A stretch of 30,084 nt of DNA from NCBI GenBank assembly GCA_964058805.1, contig CAXKVV010000164.1, positions 1 through 30,084 of the forward strand, written 5' to 3'. Below the pieces are notes generated by a model. The model worked only from the letters and a program-made list of their open reading frames with translations, did no database searches and was not told where the DNA came from. Shown here piece by piece: positions 21,857 through 30,084 of the stretch. Position numbers and translations under genes: made by a program. Source of the stretch: Schoenoplectus triqueter (taxonomy: Eukaryota > Streptophyta > Magnoliopsida > Poales > Cyperaceae). Numbering within the stretch: the stretch's first letter is position 1; each line of letters begins with the position of its first letter.

Positions 21857-22393
21857 TCCCCAAGGGAAGACTGAGAGAGGAGAGGCTGGTTGGATGGGAG
21901 AGACGGTAAGACAAGTATTTTTGCAATTAAACAGACGTCATTGAGCTGACTAAAAATGGGCACCTTGGTTGTTATACAGTTATAATGATGGTTGTTAACA
22001 AATGGCTATGAGTTTGTTAGACCACTATGATTTAGTTATATGCATGCTGAAAACTTTCAAAACTACACAAGAACAATACAGTTTACATATATAATATGAC
22101 AGAATCAAAGTAAGAAGACCTATTCACTTGACCAAAACATAAACTTGAGACCAAGTGTGCAAAAAGGCAAACAATAGAAAATTGTTAAAAAGCCTAGTAA
22201 AATGAAATAAAATGGCTATCAATCTTCTAAGCTCGATTTGGATACATTTGGCCAAAAGCAGCGCTACAAAAAATAAATGTATCTTCAATAGCTAGGTCAC
22301 CTTTAATTTGTTCTCATAAACAATTTGCACTAATTCCTTTTCACCAGGCGATCTACCTTGTCTTCATTAAAGATACAATTGATGCACAGCTTG

Positions 22394-25300
22394 TTAATCT
22401 TCAGCACTATCTGCCGGTACATCTTCATCAGCTACTTCAGCAGCTTCTTTATCTGTTTCATTTTCTACAGAAAAAGAAATAGCATCTTCAATATGGAACA
22501 TACAAATACAGCCATCTAAAGCTGCTGCTTTATTCAGTATGTTAATTCAAGAACATAAATGGTGCCAAGAAAAACAAGCCCAAAACAGATTTCTGTACAT
22601 TAAAAAAAATATAATCTTTAAAATTTGCAAAAGCACCCTCATTAACTTAATTCTTGTTTCTGCACAGAAACAATGTATTATTTAAATTTTCTTTCCATTC
22701 AAATTACAACTGATATTAGAATTTCAGCAAAAAATGATAACGACCAGGAGAGAGCTAATTGAGAGGAAAAATAAGTTTCGCCAATGGTATGTGGTCCAAC
22801 ATGTTAACATTTTACTGATTATTAAATCAAGGAACAGAGGAGCTTTATTTTGCAACATGTTAACATTTTACTGATTACCAATGGTATGTGGTCCAACAAT
22901 TTAACATTTAACTGATTACTAATCCAGTGAGCTTTATTTTGCAAATACTGATATGAACTCCCTGAATGTTATAAGTCCAAAAATGCATAAACCTACCAAA
23001 TTCATTAAAGATGACATTGCCAGAGCAGAGGCCTTCTTCCACTTTGACCAAACGGAGAGTAAGGCGGGGTCCAATTTCTTGAAGTTTCACAGCACTTTTA
23101 TTTGATGCCTTATTGACTCTGTCTACATCAGTCACAAGACTAACAGTTGCTGCCTCTTCGTCGCCTTCACTCTCTGATCCATATCCAGCTCTTCAAGCCG
23201 ACAGTAAAGATAATTAGCAAATGATTGGAAGTAACAATGATGGTGCAAATGATTTTTTTTAAGAAAATTAAACAACTTACTGATGCAATTACATTATAGC
23301 AAAAATAAAATTATAAAAGGAGTTGTCTTACTTGGTGAGGAACTCGCTGCCATCTCAAAGATTTCTTAAATCAGGTACTTATGAGTTTGTACAATTCTTC
23401 TAATTAGCAAATGATTGGAAGTAACAATGATGGTGCAAATGATTTTTTTTTAAGAAAATTAAAAAACTTACTGATGCAATTACATTATAGCAAAAATAAA
23501 ATTATAAAAGGAGTTGTCTTACTTGGTGAGGAACTCGCTGACATCTCGAAGATTTCTTAAATCAGGTACTTGATGAGTTTGTACAATTCTTCTAATTCTT
23601 TTTGACACACCAATCGGTTGCAGTTTAATAGAATAATGGCGGAAATTGATTAGCTTTTCCTCAGCGTTGTAATTTAATAAGACAATCCTTTGACAAGAAG
23701 CCAATTTCACCTGTAAATGCACATGAAGAAATACTCAATCATACAACAGGAAACAAATGGTGCATAATCAGTTCTAGTCTGTGTTCCCCCATAATCGTAT
23801 CTTCTAGCACCAGAAACTCTGATCAGTAACCCATAATGTAAGTCACAAGCAGCATTTAGTGGAAGCAGACCGCAATTAGAAGAAAACTTTTTTTTGTGTG
23901 TCTTCAGAGTTCTATTACAAATTGAATGTATGATGAATCCGCCTATTTAACATTTTGGTTCTTCTTCAAGCAATTTCACAGTTTCATGCAACATAATCAC
24001 AAATTCACTAAAAATTTAAAATCTTCTACAACTATATTCAGTGGAACAAAAAACCATACAAGTGAGTGTACAGAAGCAAATTGTAATTACTAAATAGGTT
24101 AAGACAAATACAGTACTAACAGTATTAATGTCAATAGCTGGAAATATGTTTTGAAACATTATAGTTGTGAGCTTCAGATGCTGGCTGCCGCCACCAAAAC
24201 CAGATAACACAATCTGAAAAATGAACTCAATGTTACTGATTAAATTATGAAATGATCAGACGACAACAAAAAAAAAGTTCTATAGAAGTTACATAACATC
24301 AGTGTTTCTAAATAAGCAGACGACAACTCAGAATTTGGTTGTCGGGCTTCATGACTGGAACTATTATGTAGTGGGAATAAAACAAACCACATAGTTACCA
24401 GCTTACTACCAAAATACCAGAAACCATGGACATTCATCTAAATAATAGTTTACTACACATTTTTATAAAAACTGGCATGACTTATACAAGAAGCTTTACT
24501 AAACTTACCAGGGGTGAGTTCTTAAAAAGCTCTGGAGGGCACCTATGTCTTGGTTGAGACTTCGCGATATCAGCTGCTAATGCATACTCCTGTATGTGAA
24601 AGGTCAAAGTGGGACCTTGTGGAGTCCTAGCAACACGCAAATGTGGTATACTTTTGGGGTTTGATATCATTAGAAAGTGGGTCACGCCCATAGGCCCAGC
24701 AACATTTAAGAAGTCCTTCAAATTGTTCCTTTTTTTCTCCTTAACAAATTGAATCAAAATAAAAATTATTATCACTTTAATGTTTGAAAGGAAGGAGATC
24801 TTCATACCTTGCATGTGACACTTAAAAATGGAAATTCATATTTGTTTTCCTAGGCTTGATTGAATTGAACTACTGTTTTTTATGTAAAACGTAGGTTGCT
24901 CAATATCAATTTTATGCACAGTTAAGTACGGCCTTCCTGCAAAACTATGCTGGTTCATTGCTTCACTGATTTAATTCATTTCAATAAACCAGAATAAATT
25001 TTAGGACTGACAAGCTATTTTACTGTACAGCAAAGGCAATATGTACTTGCTGCCAGAATGAAACAAACAAGAAAATTGACATAGATCAATACGCGCAACA
25101 TTCAAAACCTTCAATTTGATAGCAGTGTAAGGAAGCATGAGCTTGCGGAGGTCTAACTCAAGCTGCTTGAGTTGGGCTGGGATCTTCCCTTTGGCGAAAA
25201 CGAAGCTCTTGGGAATCTTACCACCGGTGACCTGATCCACGCTCGGCTGGTTCTTAGTCTTCACCGTCTTCACACCTGCTTTGTTTCTCCTCCTCTTTAT

Positions 25301-25400
25301 CCATACAATAAATTAATGAAAAGAATTAGGACTAAAATTGAAGGTAAGATGAGACCTCTATCGAGAAAGTGAAAGAACTTACATCGCGCCAGCGAGCCAT
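22394..25400 (-). CDS. PPAN: Peter Pan-like (PPAN/SSF1) Brix-domain ribosome biogenesis factor
   Basis: The product is a nucleolar assembly factor for 60S pre-ribosomes (yeast Ssf1, part of the 27S pre-rRNA processing machinery). I reconstruct seven coding exons (minus strand) at 25400-25383, 25294-25109, 24739-24509, 24213-24121, 23710-23523, 23190-22997 and 22464-22394, all in frame, giving 326 residues. After MARWRD and a basic stretch comes the Brix domain (about 27-285) with KIPKSFVF, LRKLMLPYTA (about 56-64), FLNVAGPMGVTHFLM, VARTPQGPTLTF, IMFQNIFPAIDINT and FRHYSIKLQP. VKLQEIGPRLTLRLVKVEEG closes the core. The last exon adds only about 23 acidic residues (ENETDKEAAEVADE), shorter and less basic than the lysine-rich tails I associate with plant PPAN. 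Exon 5's donor is AA/GTAAGA. Intron 5 contains a decayed duplicate of the exon 5 tail. Confidence 0.94.
23211..23597. repeat. 190-bp tandem duplication covering the tail of PPAN exon 5
   Basis: TAATTAGCAAATGATTGGAA begins at 23211 and again at 23401, and the two ~190-bp copies abut. The right copy (23401-~23597) contains the functional last ~75 bases of exon 5 and its donor. The left copy lies wholly in intron 5 and carries the same donor (TTGGTGAGG region at 23331) but has base changes and a one-base deletion (ACTTATGAG versus ACTTGATGAG) that breaks the frame. Confidence 0.95.
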
Positions 25401-25507
25401 TAGAGAAGAATGAACCACGGAGAGAGCGAACGAGAAAGAGAAGGCGGGGGCTAGCCGATGAGGGTTTTGGCCTCTTGTCTTGGGTGCTCTGCTCCGCAAA
25501 AAATTTG

Positions 25508-25666
25508 TTAGGGTTTAGGTTTAGGGGGCTGCTGTTTGGGGCTATTTTTCTCCGAACCGCTTTGCAATTTTGAAATAACGAAACTAACCTCCGACTCAGG
25601 CTAACGGATCGGGCATATTTTGGGCTTTCTCAAAAAGCAAAATCCGATTATCCGAACTATTGGGCT
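25508..25666 (-). promoter_or_regulatory. PPAN promoter with telo-box and site II-like motifs
   Basis: Read on the gene strand, AAACCCTAA (telo-box) occupies 25516-25508, about 110 bases upstream of the start codon, next to a second related ACCTAAACCC repeat. TGGGCT (AGCCCA on the gene strand) lies at 25621-25626 and 25661-25666. In plants, telo-boxes together with TGGGCY site II elements bound by TCP factors are characteristic of ribosomal-protein and ribosome-biogenesis promoters, which agrees with the PPAN assignment. Confidence 0.7.
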
Positions 25667-25669
25667 TTG

Positions 25670-26140
25670 ACGATTAATTGAGCCTATGAAAAGCTTCACG
25701 TGTTTTTTTCTGGCTGCTTTTAAAGGGGTTTGGGTAGGTTCAAAAGCCTTGAATTCAAAAATTTATGAAAATTTTGTTAGGGCTTTGTGAAAATGTATAG
25801 TAAAAATTTCCTTATATATATGCTCGATAATATATATATCAAATTTATGAAAAATCCTTTTAATTAAAAAAAAACTAAGTCGCTTGAAGTCCAACAGATA
25901 CTTCCCATTAGAGTATGTGATTCTTATGGTTTAATCTTTTTGCATATTGTATATATCAACAACTCGAGTTATAATACTCATGCTTATCATCGCTATTGTT
26001 ATTTTTTTATTTTAATCCGAGGATATCATTCTGCTTTTCACCGACATTAGATTTCTTATTTTCTCTAAAATAAAATTAAGGTTTTTGTATGGTCGTTTCA
26101 AGCAGACGAACAAAGAGACGAAATTACAAAACGCAGTAAA
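25670..26140. other. AT-rich intergenic DNA, no gene seen
   Basis: The region between the PPAN promoter and the hAT-like remnant is AT-rich with stops in all frames. I see no repeat or motif in it that I can name. Confidence 0.55.
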
Positions 26141-26711
26141 AGAGTTGAGTTAGAACGAGTCAGGCTTAATTTAAATTTGGCTCATGAAAATTCAAGTCGA
26201 GCTCGTGAAACGTTTCGAGCAAAAAAATCTAACTCAAGCTCGGCTCGTTACTATTCAAGCTAGCTCACAAGCTGACCACGAACTAATACATGTACGTTGA
26301 CTTAATTTGACATATTTAATATATTTTACAAACTACAAATTCGGTGTACCTACAAAAATGATACATGAGTTAGTACAAAATTGATATATCAATAAATTAT
26401 ATTTTAATAAAATCTTTGATGCACTAATTTGAATGGATGTACCAATGAAAAAACTATCGAGTCAGATATATGAACTGAGTCATGAACGAGTATGAAAAAT
26501 TATTAAGCTGCTGAGATGGTGAGATGATGAGAGATAATGAGAGATGGATTATCGAATTAGAGCTTAGCTGAAAAATATATAAACTATTATTATTCGAGCC
26601 GAATTGAGTCAACCCTAATTCAAACTTATCTCATTTGACTATCGAACCGGATTAGCTCGAGCCAGATTAGCTCGAACCCGAGTCAATCCCAAGTTTTTTT
26701 GTGCAACCCTA
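26140..26711. mobile_element. hAT-like MITE remnant with GAGCTCG/GGCTC sub-terminal motifs
   Basis: The left side has GTCGAGCTCGTGAAACG and AAGCTCGGCTCGTTA. The right side has GAACCGGATTAGCTCGAGCC repeated and ends GTGCAACCCTA, that is TAGGGTTGCAC read inwards. This is the same architecture as the well-delimited hAT element at 18202-18661. The left terminus is degraded and no target duplication was found, so the left boundary is approximate. Confidence 0.65.
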
Positions 26712-26752
26712 CAAAAAACTACATTTTCTAGTGAAACGATAAATGTTAGATT

Positions 26753-26938
26753 CAGGGTTGGAACTAGAATTTTAGATTGGAGGACGAGACTGGAGGACTC
26801 GGACATTTACTACAGAGAAAAAATATTAAAGGAAACAAACATATAAAATTTTAATTTTTTATGAAATTATATATATATATTTTGAACGTTTTTGAAAAAT
26901 TAAAGAGGGCGGGCCATCCCTTTGGATCCGCCCTTCTC
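26753..26938. mobile_element. Short Tip100-type hAT MITE
   Basis: The block starts CAGGGTTGGAACTAG and ends GGATCCGCCCTTCTC. Read inwards these give CAGGGTTGGAACTAG and GAGAAGGGCGGATCCA, a decayed pair of the CAGGGGCGGA-CTAG type of terminal repeat. It has no coding capacity. AGATT occurs on both flanks but is too short and offset to be claimed as the target duplication. Confidence 0.6.
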
Positions 26939-26949
26939 AGATTGTCAGG

Positions 26950-27430
26950 CCGACTGTTTGTTTTGGGCATCACAATTTCACAGGAGAGCACCGCAGATGA
27001 TCCCAATCAGAAAAGATAAGGTTTAAAGAATCTCGCGAGCGGGGGCACGTGATCATTTAGTGCATACAACGCGTTGAATATTTTGTTCATTTCAGCTTGG
27101 TCTGGATGACTCGATTGTGGAACAAAACAGCGGCACAGGCTGCGAACTGCGGTTTTATCAGCAGGAGGCCAGGAGCTTGCATCAGCGGGTTTAAGTTTTA
27201 CTTCTCTGTTTTTTTTTTCTATTTGCATTTAGAAAAGGAAAATCGAAGATATGGTATAGTTTTCATTTTTTTATTAGCAATCATCCAATTAGTAAAGTTT
27301 GGAATCTTTTTTTTGTTTTAATTAATGCTTTCCTATAAGCATACAACTACCTAATCATTTCTCGAGTTATAAACTAGTAGTGTGCTTCACATGTCATAAA
27401 TCACAATAATTTTATAAAACTAATTTTGGG
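26950..27430. other. Intergenic DNA, no convincing gene
   Basis: Frames of 73-74 codons on opposite strands at 27007-27321 overlap each other and show no recognisable motif. The second half is T-rich. The region precedes the HIG1-domain gene promoter. Confidence 0.5.
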
Positions 27431-27442
27431 CGGAATAGTATG

Positions 27443-27849
27443 GACACGTGTCATGCAAAGATACATATTGTAGGAAGCATTCCTACAACCCAATCATTTG
27501 TTGGGGTTTAATCCACGATTAGATGTTGTGACGTGTGCGCCAGCGTGTCAAGCTTGAATTAAACAATTCAGTGGCGTGCTCTGTAGCCGCATGCCGTTTC
27601 CTTCACTTTTCGCTTTTTTTTTCATTTTCATTTTTTTCCCCAATAATTTTCGGCTTTTCTATACTTCCCTGGACACAGTATTCACTTTATCATGAACCTA
27701 CAACTGAACTTTAGTCGCCGGCTCGCCGCCTGTCAATTTATGCTCGTCGGTGCAAAAATTAAATGAACGAACGACATTGCAAAACCAGAACACTGATTTC
27801 TTTCCGCTGGTAACGCACGTGTTTTTCAACGGTTGGGGCCGCTATATAA
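27443..27849 (+). promoter_or_regulatory. Promoter of the HIG1-domain gene: G-boxes and TATA box
   Basis: A palindromic GACACGTGTC lies at 27443-27452 and a further CACGTG at 27816-27821. A clear TATA box CTATATAA at 27842-27849 lies about 140 bases before the start codon, implying transcription from about 27875. G-boxes are targets of bZIP, bHLH and abscisic-acid-linked factors, so stress control is plausible but not shown. Confidence 0.7.
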
Positions 27850-27989
27850 CCCCAATTCAATCTCTTCTCCTCCCGTGTACCTTCTATAGCTCTCAGCTAA
27901 ACCTCCAAATTGAATTCGGAATTCCCCGTTGTTTCGCACAGAAAGGAAAGCGAAAAACAGCAGTTCCAAGTTCCAACAAAAGAAGAGCA

Positions 27990-29933
27990 ATGGCGCAAAG
28001 CATTGAGCAGAGCACCTTGGAATCGATGAGGAAATGGGTCGTCGAGCACAAACTCCGTGCTGTAGGTAGGATACTTCTCTAAATAATTCTTAATTTGTGA
28101 TACATCTTGGTTATCAATTGATTCCAATGTAGAATTGGGAGTTGTGATTAATCTTTTTGTTTGATTTCTTAATTTGGGCAGGAACACTATGGCTGACCGG
28201 AATAAGTTCGTCGATTGCTTACAACTGGTCGCGTGCAAACATGAAGCCCAGTGTGAAAATCATCCATGCTAGGTTCGATTTCTCTTTCCTCCATCAATTT
28301 GTTACAATTTTTTTGTTTAGATTAATCATGTTTCCGGTCTTAAGTATAGATATACCGGTTCTGTACGAAAGGGTAAAGGTTATTCGCTTGAGTCGGCCCA
28401 AGATGATTTCAGCATTTCAAATTGTTGAGGGATCTTTTTAGAAATGTTGTATGTTGTTAGGATGAGGACACGAGGCGACCTAATTTTACCAGATTATGAT
28501 TCTGCCAGTTGTTTGGATTGTGCCTAATTTTTCAATTTCATCTGGATTTTAGAACCAATAATAATAAATGATAGGGTGGGGATGTTTGGAGTTTTTGCAA
28601 CCTAACTTAATATAAATTCATAAAAAAAATCTTAAAAATAGAAAATATCTAGAAACATATTCTTGCACTTATGGATTGGTTGTGTTTCAAATTTCATTTG
28701 TTTTCATCACGAGTCATCAAAATTGTATGATAATTTTAATGATTTAAATTTAATGTTCTTTGATGGAATATATCAAATGATATTTAAATTACATGAAATT
28801 TGAAACATAACCAAATTGCATGAAGACGGGGCGACCCAGGACGGTTCGGTCCAAACTCCTTCGGGCCACGGGTAAGGACGGATCACCGATCAAGAGTGAG
28901 CACGGTGGGGCGGTCCGAGTTAGAGTGGTCCAAAACTAGAAAATCCCGACCCAACCCGTGTGGACCCCGTGGATAGGACCCTCACGGGTCAGGACGGGTG
29001 GGCCAAGGGACGGTCCGGATGGGTCAAGGGGGTGGGCACGGATCTTTCTTTTTTTTGCAACTTCACAAAAAAGCCAAAAAATCATCAACCTAGTGTGGCG
29101 GCGCCTCCACCAAGCAGCGACACGTCCAACAATGCAGCGACGCCACCAACAATGTCGCGCCCAGGGGCGCTACCGCCGCCGCCGTCATGCATCGGCGCCT
29201 CCATTTCGCGTTACCATGCATCAGCGCCTCCATGCACGATTAGCACGGGTAGAGAGGGGTGCATCCGGGTAGGTACGGGTCCAGGTTCGGGTTGGCACAG
29301 GTAAGCATAGGTAGGTATTGGTAGGCGCAGGACGGATCTAGGCGGGTTACGGATAGGCACGGGACGGGTTAGAGGGGCTCAATGTGAGAAATTTCAAACC
29401 GGGCCCTTGTTAGGATCAGATTTTTCTCGGGTCCGGGTCACCCATGGGCCTTACACGTCCGGGATGGGACAGGTCACGAGTCACGACCACGAGTTTTCAC
29501 ATGACGGATTGACCCGTTCGGATGTTTTCAAGACTCTAATAGGACCCAACATTTGAGCTGTTTGGGGTTTCGTAGTAGTGTAATCAAGCATTTCTTTTGC
29601 TTCACAAAACAAATTTTATATTCAACTTTTTCAAATTTGAATGAAATGTAGAAAAAAATGTTCTCCTGGAAAAAAATGATCTTCTGATTTCTGAAACTGT
29701 CGTGATCATTATATAACCATCACAAGTTCACAACAGGATCGGTAAGTACAATAACTGGTCAGATATTGTTTACAGCTTATATCAATACCAAGTAACAACC
29801 ATTCGCTTATTCTGTCAACAGGTTGCATGCACAAGCTCTTACATTGGCTGCCTTAGCAGGCGCTGCCGCAGTGGAATACTACGACAACCATCACAGCAAA
29901 GCTAGTTCATCACCCAATCATTACGCAAATTAG
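27990..29933 (+). CDS. HIG1-domain (hypoxia-responsive family) mitochondrial inner-membrane protein
   Basis: Three exons at 27990-28065, 28182-28272 and 29822-29933 join in frame (phases 1 and 2) to give 92 residues. HIG1-domain proteins (yeast Rcf1/Rcf2, animal HIGD) sit in the mitochondrial inner membrane and associate with cytochrome c oxidase and respiratory supercomplexes. The protein has an N-terminal MRKWVVEHKLRAVGTLW, a first helix at about 26-42 (LWLTGISSSIAYNW), the conserved loop KIIHARLHAQ and a second helix about 62-76 (LTLAALAGAAAVEYY). The histidine- and serine-rich tail ends in NHYAN. The length matches plant members (roughly 90-100). The final intron is about 1.55 kb, swollen by repeat insertions. 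The first ATG after the TATA-driven leader is used as the start. Confidence 0.94.
28676..28814. repeat. Short inverted-repeat (MITE-like) sequence in HIG1-gene intron 2
   Basis: TTGGTTGTGTTTCAAATTTC at 28676 is matched, inverted, by the end GAAATTTGAAACATAACCAA at 28814, with one mismatch in the ~22-base arms. The 139-base unit has an AT-rich centre and no frame. No clean target duplication is visible. Confidence 0.75.
28826..29538. mobile_element. GC-rich hAT-like insertion in HIG1-gene intron 2
   Basis: The block is abruptly GC-rich within an AT-rich intron and is filled with degenerate GACGGGT/GGGTCC/GGCACGGG hexamers. Its right end reads inwards TAGAGTCTTGAAAAC and an internal left site at 28921 reads TAGAGTGGTCCAAAAC, which together look like hAT terminal repeats with CGGGTC sub-terminal motifs. 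ATAGGACC follows the right end (29539-29546) and also occurs at 28973-28980, but the latter is inside the GC-rich block and not next to a terminus, so I do not claim it as the target duplication. Two overlapping 104-114 codon frames at 28958-29304 come from base composition only. Confidence 0.55.
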
Positions 29934-30084
29934 TTTTTTCCCAGGGGTGTTCTATCTCCCAAGAATAAGACTGTTTTGAGTGTGGAGAGAAGCTTATCTG
30001 TGTAATACTTTACAACATCAGTCGTTAACTTTCTGTGATTCTGGTAACTTCACTATGTAAAAGAAAGATCGTGACCTCATGTGA
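29934..30084 (+). other. 3' UTR of the HIG1-domain gene (window end)
   Basis: This is non-coding sequence following the stop codon. It is T-rich with no clear AATAAA, as is usual in plants, and runs off the window. Confidence 0.6.

Noticed and set aside
28958..29304. Two overlapping frames of 104 and 114 codons
   Set aside because: They lie inside a GC-rich, hexamer-repeat insertion in the HIG1-gene intron; the compositions (R, P, G, A) follow from the base bias and both frames are equally open.
28973..29546. ATAGGACC at 28973-28980 and 29539-29546 as the 8-bp target duplication of the GC-rich hAT-like insertion
   Set aside because: The left copy is not next to a sequence resembling the right terminal repeat, and GC-rich repeats continue to its left. 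It is probably a coincidence or an internal repeat.

Overview
This is a window of plant nuclear DNA, most likely from a eudicot. It is AT-rich. Its genes are split by GT-AG introns, and the spliced products match plant families: an SR34-type splicing factor, a Peter Pan/Brix ribosome-assembly factor, a HIG1-domain mitochondrial protein and a small plant-type membrane protein. Transposon remnants of the kinds common in plants (Mutator-like, hAT, MITEs) fill much of the rest. I could not name the species.

Layout. 1-1550 has no recognised gene; it holds a spaced direct repeat and ACGT-core motifs. 1560-2350 (minus) looks like a two-exon transcription unit with a TATA-like box and no long reading frame; its intron carries a threefold ~63-bp repeat. 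2530-4450 is AT-rich with a small repeat array. 4628-9783 (minus, 5' UTR exon to about 10400) is an SR34a-like splicing factor, which I reconstructed as 13 coding exons encoding 277 residues. 10450-12480 is intergenic and includes the end of a Tip100-type hAT element. 12483-12851 (plus) is an intronless gene for a 122-residue three-helix membrane protein. 13785-14300 is a fold-back MITE. 14639-17793 is a complete but dead Mutator-like element with ~250-bp inverted repeats and an exact 9-bp target duplication. 18202-18661 is a non-autonomous hAT element with an exact 8-bp target duplication. 20690-21290 is a composite inverted repeat. 21689-21856 (minus) is a candidate 55-residue small-protein gene. 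22394-25400 (minus) is PPAN, seven coding exons and 326 residues, with a tandem duplication of the tail of exon 5. 26140-26940 holds two hAT-type remnants. 27990-29933 (plus) is a three-exon HIG1-domain gene whose last intron has taken up a GC-rich hAT-like insertion.

The genes are unrelated housekeeping functions (splicing, 60S ribosome assembly, respiratory supercomplexes) and do not form a pathway. PPAN and SR34a both carry telo-boxes near their 5' ends, and PPAN also has site II-like TGGGCT motifs upstream, the usual signature of growth-linked plant genes. I found no tRNA, rRNA or CRISPR. The items most worth a second look are the PPAN exon-tail duplication, which may create a poison exon, the 55-residue ORF, and the two transposons with clean target-site duplications.
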